NCBI GenBank assembly: GCA_910577945.1
Contig: CAJTNI010000004.1
Span: forward strand, 1-64,000
Reading direction: 5' to 3'
DNA from: an uncultured Christensenella sp.
GTDB lineage: Bacteria; Bacillota; Clostridia; Christensenellales; Pumilibacteraceae
DNA length: 64,000 bases
Both the position numbers and the translations under genes were made by a program. The notes beneath the pieces were generated by a model. That model had not been told where the DNA came from and did no database searches. It saw only the letters and a program-made list of their open reading frames with translations. This document shows, in pieces, positions 41,135 through 49,858 of this stretch (its first letter is position 1; every line of letters starts with the position of its first letter).

Positions 41135-42607
41135 TTAAAATATGGATTTAGTGTTTATCTTGTCGAACAAGTGCATCTTGTTAAGGTCGAACACGAACTC
41201 GAATTGCGCGCCGTCCTCTATCCTGCGCGCGACCTTGCACTTGGCTATTACGTCCTTGTCGCACATATTGAAATGCACGTGATACTCGCTGCCGAGCAGC
41301 TCCGCGACCGATATCTCGCTTGATTGCGCCGTCGACGGCTTGACCGTTTTGGGCAGGTCGGCGTTTTCGTAAACGTCCTCGGGGCGTATGCCGAACACCA
41401 GCGCGTGCGCGCCGTTCAAGCACGCTTTGTAGTCCTCGACGAGCTTGTTCAACTCGGCGAGCCTGTCCTCGGGCGTTTTGATTTTTACGTGCTCGGTCTT
41501 GCCGCGCAGCTTGTTTATAAGCGCCTTCAAGCTCGGCTTTTCGCGGTGGTGCGTGAGCAAAACGTTCATGTCCGGCTTTTCGTATTCTTTATCGGCAATG
41601 CGCTTTTCTGTCGCGGCGATTTGCGCGCGGTAGAACTCGTCGTGCGCTGCCGCTTGCTTTTTGTCGAGCTTGATTTCCAAGCCGCCGCCGAAGATGAGCG
41701 CGCCGCCGTCGTACGTGCAGTCCAATAGGTTCATTGCGGGCGCGCCTATAAACGTAGCCACGAACATGTTGGCGGGGTTGTTGTAAACCTCCTCGGGCGT
41801 GCCGATTTGCTGAACGTACCCGCTCTTCATTACGACGATACGGCTCGCCATCGTCATCGCCTCGGTCTGGTCGTGCGTCACGTAAATGGTGGTCGCGTTA
41901 ATCGCCTTGTGCAGCTTGATAATCTCGCTGCGCATGGACACGCGCAGCTTGGCGTCGAGGTTGCTGAGCGGCTCGTCCATGAGGAACACCTTTGCCTCGC
42001 GCACAATCGCCCTGCCCAGCGCGACGCGCTGCATCTGTCCGCCCGACAACTCCTTCGGTCGGCGGTCGAGATACTCGGTGATTTGCAAAATTTCGGCGGC
42101 GCGCTTGACGCGCACGTCGATATCGGCTTTGTCGTACTTGCGCGTTTGCAGTCCGAACGCCATGTTCTCGTAAACGGTCAAGTGCGGGTAAAGCGCGTAG
42201 TTTTGGAAAACCATGGCGACGTCGCGCTCCTTAGCCGTCTTTTCGTTGCAGTACGCGCCGTCGATATACAGGTCGCCCGTGGTAATCGCTTCCAGCCCCG
42301 CGACCATGCGCAGCGTGGTGGATTTGCCGCAGCCGCTCGGTCCGACAAAGACGATTAGCTCGTGCTCTTGTATGTCGAGGTTAAAATCGAACACCGCCTG
42401 CACGTAGTTGTCGTAAACCTTGTTTATGCCTTGCAGCGATATATAAACGCCCTCGGGCGCGACCTTTGGCTCTTTGCGGCGCGCCTCCTCGTCTGCGAGC
42501 ATTTGCTCGTACTGCGCTTTTACGAGCGCGCGCTGCCGCTTGATTTCCTCCGCCTCGGCGCGCTTTTCCGCCTTTCGCCGCTGCTTGTCGTTGATTTCGT
42601 TTTCCAT
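41135..42607 (-). CDS. MalK/MsmX-type sugar ABC transporter ATPase with extensions
   Basis: A 490-residue ATP-binding subunit. Walker A GPSGCGKST, signature LSGGQMQRVALGRA, Walker B VFLMDEPLSNLD and switch His in YVTHDQTEAMT are intact, followed by the C-terminal regulatory OB-fold typical of CUT1 transporters. It should energise the permeases at 46464-48208. Two unusual parts are a ~50-residue very charged N-terminal helix (KQRRKAEKRAEAEEIKRQRA) and a ~90-residue charged insert in the regulatory region (about 300-395), which make it about 120 residues longer than MsmX. AAGGAG precedes the ATG. It is separated from the other operon genes by 256 bases with a family B repeat. Confidence 0.95.
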   Translation of the reverse strand: MENEINDKQRRKAEKRAEAEEIKRQRALVKAQYEQMLADEEARRKEPKVAPEGVYISLQGINKVYDNYVQAVFDFNLDIQEHELIVFVGPSGCGKSTTLRMVAGLEAITTGDLYIDGAYCNEKTAKERDVAMVFQNYALYPHLTVYENMAFGLQTRKYDKADIDVRVKRAAEILQITEYLDRRPKELSGGQMQRVALGRAIVREAKVFLMDEPLSNLDAKLRVSMRSEIIKLHKAINATTIYVTHDQTEAMTMASRIVVMKSGYVQQIGTPEEVYNNPANMFVATFIGAPAMNLLDCTYDGGALIFGGGLEIKLDKKQAAAHDEFYRAQIAATEKRIADKEYEKPDMNVLLTHHREKPSLKALINKLRGKTEHVKIKTPEDRLAELNKLVEDYKACLNGAHALVFGIRPEDVYENADLPKTVKPSTAQSSEISVAELLGSEYHVHFNMCDKDVIAKCKVARRIEDGAQFEFVFDLNKMHLFDKINTKSIF

Positions 42608-42863
42608 GAAAACTCCTTGCGAGTGTGTAATTCGTAATTACCGCCATTAACTGCCGGATTGTCATTTCGACCGAAGCGTCGAGGGACGAGGCGCGGAGCG
42701 GAGAAAGCAGCCAAAGGCTGCGCGAAACGGGGTGTCATTTCGACCGCAGCGAGCTTGCGAGCGGAGTGGAGAAATCTTCTCTTTGCCGAAAAGATAGATT
42801 TCTCGACTACGCGCTATCGCGCTGCGCTCGAAGCGACGCCGTTATTTGCGCCGCTTCGGCGGC
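42608..42863. repeat. Dispersed repeat family B, full palindromic copy
   Basis: TGTCATTTCGACCGAAGCG (from 42660) and TGTCATTTCGACCGCAGCG (from 42733) are followed by GGAGAAATCT and, after a loop, AGATTTCTCGAC, giving a long imperfect hairpin (about 42767-42807). Sequences of this style are widespread intergenic repeats in gut bacteria. Confidence 0.75.
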
Positions 42864-44993
42864 TTATCTGAACGTATACTGCGCTTTGCGGTAGATATTG
42901 ACCCCGCCGACGTGCAGCTTGCCGCCCGTAAATTCGAGCTGTATCGCGTCGGTTTCCTTTTCGAACACGTACGGGATTTCGAGGACCGCGCTGCCGCTCG
43001 TCGCGTTCTTGCTCGTATTGGACACGACCACGCCGCCGAACGGCTTGCCGTTGCGGTTGACCGTAACGTTGAGCGCCGACCCGCCCGCGTTTCTGTACTC
43101 CACGCACAGCACGACCTCCTCGCCGACCTTGACGCCCTCGGGCTTTTTGACGGTTTTGGAATACTTGTCGGTAAACGGTTTGAGCGTGTTGTCCGCCGCC
43201 TCGGCGAGCTGCTCGCGCTCGATTTCTTCGAGCATGAAATCGTCGAAATACAGCACGTCGCCCTTTGCCGACGATGCGGAAAACTTGAACCCGACCGTCA
43301 TTTCGGACGACGCCGCCGTAAATACGAACGCTTTGTTGAGCGGCTGCTTGGCGTTGGCGAACGTCATCTCCTGCGTTTTGCCGCCGCCGCGCGCGAATAT
43401 TGAGACCTGCGCGTCGCCGTCGGTTTTCACGTATGCGGACAGCCTGTAAGTCTTGCCCGTAGCAAGCCCCGAGAACGTGTGGTACGCTTCGCCCTCCTTG
43501 GTATTCGTCAGCTTGAACGCCGCGAAGCCCGAATGCGAATTTTCGTTTTCGCCCTCCTCGACGACTTCGAGCTTGCCGTTGGCGGCGGTAAAGCCGCGCG
43601 TATCGCGCTCCTCCGCGTCGAAGTTTTCAAACAAAAACGCGTGCTCCTTTACGAGCGGGGTCGTGGGTATAACGTACTTGTCGTCCTCGACGCTGCCGCC
43701 GTTTTCCACCAGAATTTTCTCGAAATTCTTTCGGTACATATCGACGATATCGTCTATCTTTTGGCGCGTCGGGTACTCCTTGCTGCGTATGCGCGCCTGA
43801 TATATTTCGCCCTCGTACGTCGACCCGTCGTCGTTGAAATACACGCCCTCGCCGTCGTAATATATCATATCGTTGAGCTTGTTGTACTCCTCGTTGCCTT
43901 GCTTAAAGCCCTTCAATATGCCCATTACGCCCGTGCATGTGGCGGCGGTGCAGTCGCCGTCGTATCCCAATATCGACGAATACTTGCACGTATCGAGATA
44001 CGAATTTTTGCCGTACAGCCAGCTCAGCACCGCGAACCCGCCGTTGACGTTGGGGTCGGTCTGAACGTTGTCCATGCGATAAACGTTGCGGCGCATGTTG
44101 TGAATTTCCATGCCCGCCGCGCGGTAATCGTCGGGGTTTTGCGCGTATGCCTCGAACGCCGCGTCGTAAATCTTGCGCGGGTACGAGCCGACTGGCAGCG
44201 TCGCTTTCGCCTTTTCCATGACCGTCACGATATCGGTCTCGAAATACGCGAGCGAGTACATGGCGGCGTAAAACTTGCCCCACATGAGCGACTCGAAATA
44301 CCCGACGTTCGCGCCGAACGTGTCCACCAAGTCGGTGGCTGCGTTGGGCATGCCGGGCGCGTTCATGCCCAGCGTTTCGGTCTCGATATACGCCTCGGTG
44401 CACCAGCCGTAGCGGTTGCCGCCCTCGATTGTGCCCGTGAACGGCGACAGCATGTCGTGCGCCGCAATGAGGTCGGACGCGCCTTGACCGCCTCCCCAAT
44501 CGCTCACGTTGTACTTTTTCCAAGTCTCTTTTACGGCGTAGCTCGACGTGCCCAGCTCGTCGATTATATACTGATTGAAAATGTCGATATGGTAATCGTC
44601 GTCCGAATACACCTCGTTCTTGCCCGTTGCGGGATTTACGCGCAAGCGGTCGTACCGCCACGGGTCGACGGGCGTGTAGTGCTCGTAATTGCCCGCGTAC
44701 GGACCGTTGATAAACTCGAACCATTCCTCGGGCATGCCTATATACGGGTCGGACCCGCGCCATACGAATTCGTACCCGCTCAAAAACCCAGAGAACTGAC
44801 CCAAAAGCCCGCCGAGCGTCTTGTTGACGTACTCCTCGCGCGAAAGCTCCTTTACCGTAACGGCAGGGTTAAAATCGGTCGCCTTGCCGTCGTCGGGCGG
44901 ATTGCCCGTACCGCCGCCGTCGCACGCCGCCAAAATCGACACGCACGAAACCGCCGCAACGAGCGCCGCCGCTATACCGCGCTTTGCTCTCAT
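42864..44993 (-). CDS. ADP-ribosylglycohydrolase-like surface lipoprotein
   Basis: A 709-residue lipoprotein: signal MRAKRGIAAALVAAVSCVSI then LAAC, Cys26. Residues about 50-430 look like the ADP-ribosylglycohydrolase (DraG) fold: KTLGGLLGQFSGFL, SDDDYHIDIF (metal-site aspartates) and GYDGDCTAATCTGVMGILKG, the counterpart of the GGDTD metal motif. A CBM-like beta domain (about 440-580) and a C-terminal beta domain follow. The start is at 44993, overlapping the binding-protein stop (TAATG) with GGAGG upstream; the frame opens earlier inside that gene. Being lipidated in a sugar-uptake operon, its substrate is more likely a glycan or nucleoside sugar than ADP-ribosylated protein; this is inference. 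Confidence 0.75.
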   Translation of the reverse strand: MRAKRGIAAALVAAVSCVSILAACDGGGTGNPPDDGKATDFNPAVTVKELSREEYVNKTLGGLLGQFSGFLSGYEFVWRGSDPYIGMPEEWFEFINGPYAGNYEHYTPVDPWRYDRLRVNPATGKNEVYSDDDYHIDIFNQYIIDELGTSSYAVKETWKKYNVSDWGGGQGASDLIAAHDMLSPFTGTIEGGNRYGWCTEAYIETETLGMNAPGMPNAATDLVDTFGANVGYFESLMWGKFYAAMYSLAYFETDIVTVMEKAKATLPVGSYPRKIYDAAFEAYAQNPDDYRAAGMEIHNMRRNVYRMDNVQTDPNVNGGFAVLSWLYGKNSYLDTCKYSSILGYDGDCTAATCTGVMGILKGFKQGNEEYNKLNDMIYYDGEGVYFNDDGSTYEGEIYQARIRSKEYPTRQKIDDIVDMYRKNFEKILVENGGSVEDDKYVIPTTPLVKEHAFLFENFDAEERDTRGFTAANGKLEVVEEGENENSHSGFAAFKLTNTKEGEAYHTFSGLATGKTYRLSAYVKTDGDAQVSIFARGGGKTQEMTFANAKQPLNKAFVFTAASSEMTVGFKFSASSAKGDVLYFDDFMLEEIEREQLAEAADNTLKPFTDKYSKTVKKPEGVKVGEEVVLCVEYRNAGGSALNVTVNRNGKPFGGVVVSNTSKNATSGSAVLEIPYVFEKETDAIQLEFTGGKLHVGGVNIYRKAQYTFR

Positions 44994-46360
44994 TAAAGCT
45001 TGCCCTCCATTCCGCTGCGCATGGTCGTCGCCATAAAATCCACGAATTCCTTGGCGGACATTGTGCCGTTTATCCAAAGCGCCATTTTTTGATTGATTTG
45101 CTGGTCGACGATATTGTAGTATGTGGTGTACGGCACGTTCGCCTTGTTGGTTATGCCCGACTTCACAACGTCCGCATACCCCGCCAGCTTAGTGCCCTCG
45201 ATTGATTCGAAATAATTATCCCGACAGTCGGGGCGAATGGGTATGCCGCCGATTTGCTTCGCGCCGAGCGCGGTTATCGCCTCCTTGCTCATAAGCGCTT
45301 TGAGCGCGATTTTGTCCTCTTCGGGGTGACGCGAATTACGCGCCGCCCAAAACCTGTCTGTGAAAGTGGTCGTGTACGACGCATACTTTTTGTCGGAGAC
45401 GGGAATGGCGGCTATGCCGATTTCGTAGCTTTCGGTGTACTTGCAAACGTCGTGCATCTGCCACACGCCGTCGATGAGCATGGCGATATTGCCGCCGAGA
45501 AACCTCGCCGCCGCGTCCAGCGTTTGCGTGTCCGAGGTGTTGGGCATGGATTTATCCACGACCAGCATTTGCGTAAACCAATCGTACACGTCGTAGAACG
45601 GCTGCGTGTCGATTTTGCATTCGCCGTTATCGTCGAAGATATTAACGCCGCCGCTGTTCTTGGCGTACATGCCAGCGTACGCGAGGAACGGACCCGCCGA
45701 CAACCCGAATTTCTTGTTGCCCTTGCCCGTGTAGTAATCGGTAATCTTTTTGGACGCGTCGAGAATTTCGGCGAACGTGGACGCGTTGTTCCAATCGCCG
45801 CTCGGGTACTCGATAACAGCCGTCGGGTTGGCGGCGTTGTACTCGTCGAATATGGTCTTGTTGTAGTACATGACCATGTGCTGCGTGCCCGTGGGCAGCC
45901 CGAAATACGCGCCGTCCTTTTCCGCCACGCCGTCGAACGCCGTTTCGTCGTACTCGCCCGTGGCGACGAGCGCGTCGCGCACGTCCGTGAGGTCGGCGAG
46001 CTGACGCTTGTCCACCATGGCGGGAATGTGCGACTCGGCTATCCTGCCGATAGTGCCGCCGATTTTGCCGAGCATGTTGGACGTGACCTTAGTGTAATAT
46101 TGGTCCCAGCTGTCGGTCTTGATTATTTCCGCCTCGATACGCACCTTTTCGCCGTCGCGCTTCAAAACCTCGTTGGCGGCGTCAATCATGGCGAGCCAGC
46201 CGGGGTTCTCGTTGGTGCTGTTCATAAGCGACATTGTGACTATAACGTTGCCCTCGGCGTCGGTCTCGGTCTTGTCGCCGCAGGCGGTAAGCGATATCGC
46301 GCCCGTCGCGAGCACCGCCGCAAGCGCACCCGCGCAAAGTCTTTTGACTGTCCTTTTCAT
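44993..46360 (-). CDS. Sugar ABC transporter substrate-binding lipoprotein
   Basis: A 455-residue family 1 extracellular solute-binding protein. The lipobox is ISLTACGDK (Cys27). The body has the usual two-lobe pattern with WLAMIDAANEVLKRDGEKVR, YFGLPTGTQHMVMYYNKTIF and a C-terminal FWAARNSRHPEEDKIALKAL. It delivers an oligosaccharide to the permeases encoded just upstream in the operon. A GGAGG site precedes the ATG, and its stop overlaps the next start. The sugar cannot be named from sequence. Confidence 0.95.
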   Translation of the reverse strand: MKRTVKRLCAGALAAVLATGAISLTACGDKTETDAEGNVIVTMSLMNSTNENPGWLAMIDAANEVLKRDGEKVRIEAEIIKTDSWDQYYTKVTSNMLGKIGGTIGRIAESHIPAMVDKRQLADLTDVRDALVATGEYDETAFDGVAEKDGAYFGLPTGTQHMVMYYNKTIFDEYNAANPTAVIEYPSGDWNNASTFAEILDASKKITDYYTGKGNKKFGLSAGPFLAYAGMYAKNSGGVNIFDDNGECKIDTQPFYDVYDWFTQMLVVDKSMPNTSDTQTLDAAARFLGGNIAMLIDGVWQMHDVCKYTESYEIGIAAIPVSDKKYASYTTTFTDRFWAARNSRHPEEDKIALKALMSKEAITALGAKQIGGIPIRPDCRDNYFESIEGTKLAGYADVVKSGITNKANVPYTTYYNIVDQQINQKMALWINGTMSAKEFVDFMATTMRSGMEGKL

Positions 46361-46463
46361 AATAACCTCCTGATATCAATGCGTTGTTCGTAATTTTAAT
46401 TTCCGTCGTAAGCCGTAACGTGTAAGCAGTAACGTATTCGACTGCGTAGTCGCGCCGTCGAAA

Positions 46464-47321
46464 TTATTTCATGCCCGTTGTGGCGATTCCCTGCACGAAA
46501 TACTTTTGACACGCCAAGTACACTATGGCGATGGGCACTATGCTGAGCGTGCTCGCAGCCATTATTCTGCCCCAATTCGCGCCCGTCATGTGCGTTTCCT
46601 TTAAGCCCGCGATTAGGAGCGGGATTGTGGTGAGGCGCTCGTCGCTCAGGTAAATCAAATGCCCCATATAGTTGTTCCAGCTGCCGATAAAGGTGAACAG
46701 CCCCAGCGTGACGAGCGCGGGCTTGATTAGCCGCAGTATTATCTTAAAGTATTTGCCGAACCAGCCGCAGCCGTCGATTTCCGCCGCCTCCAACAGTCCG
46801 TTGGGTATTGACACTATAAACGAGCGGAGCATGAACACGCCGTACGTGTTTATCATGACCCCCGGCACTATCAGCGGCAAAAACGAGTTGGTCCAGCCGA
46901 TTTTGGCGAACATCATGAACAGCGGCAGCATGGTCACTTGCCCGGGTATCATCAGCGTCGCGATAAACAGCCCGTAAATGGGCTTGCTGCCCTTAAACCG
47001 TATCTTGGCGAACGCGAACGCCGCCAGCGACGAGGTGAACAGCGTTCCCGCCGTCGACAACGCCGCTATCAAGAACGAATTGAGATACGCCCGCCAAAGC
47101 AGTCCGTCGCCGTACGCGAACACCGCCTTGTAGCTATCCCAGGTGAGGTCGGTCGTGAAAACGTCCGCCGAGCCTTGGTTGATTAAATCGGGATTTTTAA
47201 TGGAATTGAGTATCATCCAATAGAACGGGAATATGCACAGCAGCGCGCAAATCATCACTATCACCGTGATAACGACCGTTTCTATTATCTTACGTTTGGT
47301 GGCACGTCTCAGCTTTTTCAT
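46464..47321 (-). CDS. Sugar ABC transporter permease (MalG/LacG type)
   Basis: A 285-residue CUT1 permease with six membrane segments and the ATPase-contacting EAA loop EAAEIDGCGWFGKYFKIILR. It overlaps the partner permease by ATGA, typical of the malF-malG pair. Together with the partner, the binding protein and the MalK-type ATPase it forms an importer. Confidence 0.96.
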   Translation of the reverse strand: MKKLRRATKRKIIETVVITVIVMICALLCIFPFYWMILNSIKNPDLINQGSADVFTTDLTWDSYKAVFAYGDGLLWRAYLNSFLIAALSTAGTLFTSSLAAFAFAKIRFKGSKPIYGLFIATLMIPGQVTMLPLFMMFAKIGWTNSFLPLIVPGVMINTYGVFMLRSFIVSIPNGLLEAAEIDGCGWFGKYFKIILRLIKPALVTLGLFTFIGSWNNYMGHLIYLSDERLTTIPLLIAGLKETHMTGANWGRIMAASTLSIVPIAIVYLACQKYFVQGIATTGMK

Positions 47322-48208
47322 TCGAACACCACCTTCTTTTTGAGCTTGAACTGCACGACGGTGACTATGCCGACGAGCGCGAAAAGCACCCAGCTCGCGA
47401 CCGCCGCGCGACCCATGTCGAATTCCTTGAACGCGTAGAAATAGATATACATGGACAGCGTGTAGGTCGAGTAGTCGGGTCCGCCCGCCGTCATTATGAA
47501 CACCTCGTTGAACATGTTGAAAATGTCGATGAACAGCATGACCGTCACGAAAAACGTGACCGACGACAGCATGGGCACTGTTATGCGCCTAACCTTGCGC
47601 CACGGCGACGCGCCGTCTATGTCCGCCGCCTCGTACAGCTCGGTCGGAATGTTTTTCAGTCCCGCGTCGAAGATAATGTAGTAGTATCCGACCTTTAACC
47701 AAATACTCACCACCGATACGGCGAACCGCGCGAGCACGGTGTCCTGCAACCAATTCGGCAGGTTTTTTACGCCGAACACGGCGAGCACGGAATTGAGTAT
47801 GCCGCCGTCCGCCTGATAGATAAACGTCCACACCATGGCGATAGCGACGGTGGACGTGACCATAGGCAGGAAGAACGCCGCGCGATAGAACTTCATAAAC
47901 GGCAGCTTGCGGTTTGTCAGTATCGCGAGCGTGAGCGACGACAAAAGCGTGAGCGGCACGACTATGGCAATATAGATAAACGTGTTGCCTATGGATTTCC
48001 AGAATATCCTGTCGTGGAACACCGCCGAAAAATTGGCGAACCCGACGAGCTCGGGCATATCTATCATGTTCCACTCGGAAAAACACAGCACGAGCGAAAA
48101 CACGAGCGGGAACGCCACAAACAGCACAAAGCCGACCAGCTGCGGCGCGATAAACACGTAGCCGATAACGTTCTCGCGTTTTTCCTTTTTCGTAAGTCTG
48201 CGCCTCAT
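47318..48208 (-). CDS. Sugar ABC transporter permease (MalF/LacF type)
   Basis: A 296-residue CUT1 permease with six membrane segments and EAA loop YEAADIDGASPWRKVRRITV. The N-terminal ...IAPQLVGFVLFVAFPLVFSL is characteristic. Its ATG directly follows the stop of the hydrolase gene (TAAATG) with GGGGGAG upstream. Confidence 0.96.
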   Translation of the reverse strand: MRRRLTKKEKRENVIGYVFIAPQLVGFVLFVAFPLVFSLVLCFSEWNMIDMPELVGFANFSAVFHDRIFWKSIGNTFIYIAIVVPLTLLSSLTLAILTNRKLPFMKFYRAAFFLPMVTSTVAIAMVWTFIYQADGGILNSVLAVFGVKNLPNWLQDTVLARFAVSVVSIWLKVGYYYIIFDAGLKNIPTELYEAADIDGASPWRKVRRITVPMLSSVTFFVTVMLFIDIFNMFNEVFIMTAGGPDYSTYTLSMYIYFYAFKEFDMGRAAVASWVLFALVGIVTVVQFKLKKKVVFE

Positions 48209-49843
48209 TTACTCCCCCGATAATTTCGCATAACGCTCGGCAAGCGCGACCAGCTCTTTGACCTTGTCGGGCGCTTTGTCGAGCGTGTCCTCGACGAGCG
48301 CGAGCGTAGGTATTATGCCCTTGCGCAGCGGCGTAACCCTATCCGAGTTTTCGCCCAGCTCGTGCACGCCCGTCGAGCCGCGCGACGGGTCGCCTATGCA
48401 CAGGTGCGCGAACTCGCGCGAAAACCTGGTGAACAGCTTTTCGGACACGCGGTCGTGATAGTTGAGCCGTCCGTCGGTGTGCCCCGACTGAAACAGCGGC
48501 ATGGCGCGCGACAGCCCGTCGTAATACCCCTCGCCGCTCACGAGAAAATCCGATTTAATAGTGCGCAGGCTGTCGCAAAGCTCCACGACGCCCGCGTACG
48601 AGTCTGCGTTTTTATCGTTGACGTAGCACGCGGCGATGTCCAAGAACGCGCCGTCGAACCCGAACTCGTCAGTCGCGGCTTTTATCTGCCCGAACAGGCG
48701 GTCGCGCCACGGCTTGTTGGCTACGTTGAGCATCGCGAAATCGCCGAAATCATAGTGGTGCGCGCCCTCCCAATCGACCGAGCCGTGGTGGAACTTCGCG
48801 CCGCTGACCGACTGATACTCGCCGCCGTCGGCTATAATGCGCGCTATGTCGGGCTGCGCCTTGTTAGCCATGGTCATGCCGTACATAGCCATAACCTTGC
48901 AGCCGAGCGCCTGCATTTTCGCCACCGCGGCTTTGAGCGCCGTTGCGCCGCCCATGCGCGCGTCGGGCGTGTAGTTGCCGTATTTGTAGTAGTATCTGCC
49001 CTCCCAGCCCGCGAGATACACGAGTATGCGTTTGCCGTCGATAAGCTCGGCGAGCCGCGCGACGTCGCGGTACGCGCTCTCGTAGTCGTGGAAAATATAT
49101 CCCGTAAAGCTCTGCATGTGCATAACGACCGCGAGCGAAATATCTTTGAGCCAGCTCGGCGCGATTGGGCTGTCCTCGTACTCGGTCAAGCCGTAGGTCC
49201 TTTTTATGTAATCGGACTGCGCCGAATAAACGCTTTGCGCGTCGTCGGCAATGCCGCACTCGACGGTGGGCGCGACGTACTCGCAAGCGAGCTCCGAGCC
49301 GAGCGCGTCCTGAACGATATCGACGCGCATGCGCCCCTCGCCCGTCTTTTTAACGAAAAACCGCTTTTCGGCGACCGTCTTGTCCAAGCAGCGTATGTAC
49401 AAATACCGCCCGTCCGCCAGTTCGAACACGAGCAACGGCGTAAACAGCCCGCGCCAGCCCTCGGGGTACTTGTAACAGCTCCCGTACTCGGTGACGGGCT
49501 TATCCTCCTCGGCAAGACTTATGAGCGTGCCGAGCGGCAGCCCGTCCAAGCGCAGCTTGACGCCGCGCACGGGTCTGTCGAGCCGCGCGGAAATATCGAA
49601 GCTCTTGCGCCCCGCCGCGTCGCTTATCTCGACGCATACCTCGCCGTCGACGCGCTCGGCGTTGCCCCAGACCAAGCGGTCGGAGCGATACGCGCCGCTC
49701 GCCCGCCCGAAGGAATTGCGTTCGGGCGTGTACACGTTTTCGAGGCTGAACACCTCGACCGACGCGTCGAAATCCACGCCCGAGCAGCCCGTAATCGTAA
49801 TGCTGTCGCTGTTTAGCTTGTAGCTCAAATCCTGTGTTTGCAT
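48209..49843 (-). CDS. Putative cytoplasmic TIM-barrel glycoside hydrolase
   Basis: A 544-residue protein without a signal peptide. The first ~215 residues are beta-rich. The remainder reads as a (beta/alpha)8 barrel: GKRILVYLAGWEGRYYYKYG, LGCKVMAMYGMTMA, GFDGAFLDIAACY (Asp candidate nucleophile) and SDFLVSGEGYYDG (Glu candidate). This layout resembles clan GH-D-like or DUF6259-type hydrolases, but I cannot assign a GH family. It likely cleaves the oligosaccharide brought in by the transporter with which it is co-transcribed. AAAGGACGG lies before the ATG. Confidence 0.65.
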   Translation of the reverse strand: MQTQDLSYKLNSDSITITGCSGVDFDASVEVFSLENVYTPERNSFGRASGAYRSDRLVWGNAERVDGEVCVEISDAAGRKSFDISARLDRPVRGVKLRLDGLPLGTLISLAEEDKPVTEYGSCYKYPEGWRGLFTPLLVFELADGRYLYIRCLDKTVAEKRFFVKKTGEGRMRVDIVQDALGSELACEYVAPTVECGIADDAQSVYSAQSDYIKRTYGLTEYEDSPIAPSWLKDISLAVVMHMQSFTGYIFHDYESAYRDVARLAELIDGKRILVYLAGWEGRYYYKYGNYTPDARMGGATALKAAVAKMQALGCKVMAMYGMTMANKAQPDIARIIADGGEYQSVSGAKFHHGSVDWEGAHHYDFGDFAMLNVANKPWRDRLFGQIKAATDEFGFDGAFLDIAACYVNDKNADSYAGVVELCDSLRTIKSDFLVSGEGYYDGLSRAMPLFQSGHTDGRLNYHDRVSEKLFTRFSREFAHLCIGDPSRGSTGVHELGENSDRVTPLRKGIIPTLALVEDTLDKAPDKVKELVALAERYAKLSGE

Positions 49844-49858
49844 ATTGCCGTCCTTTAA

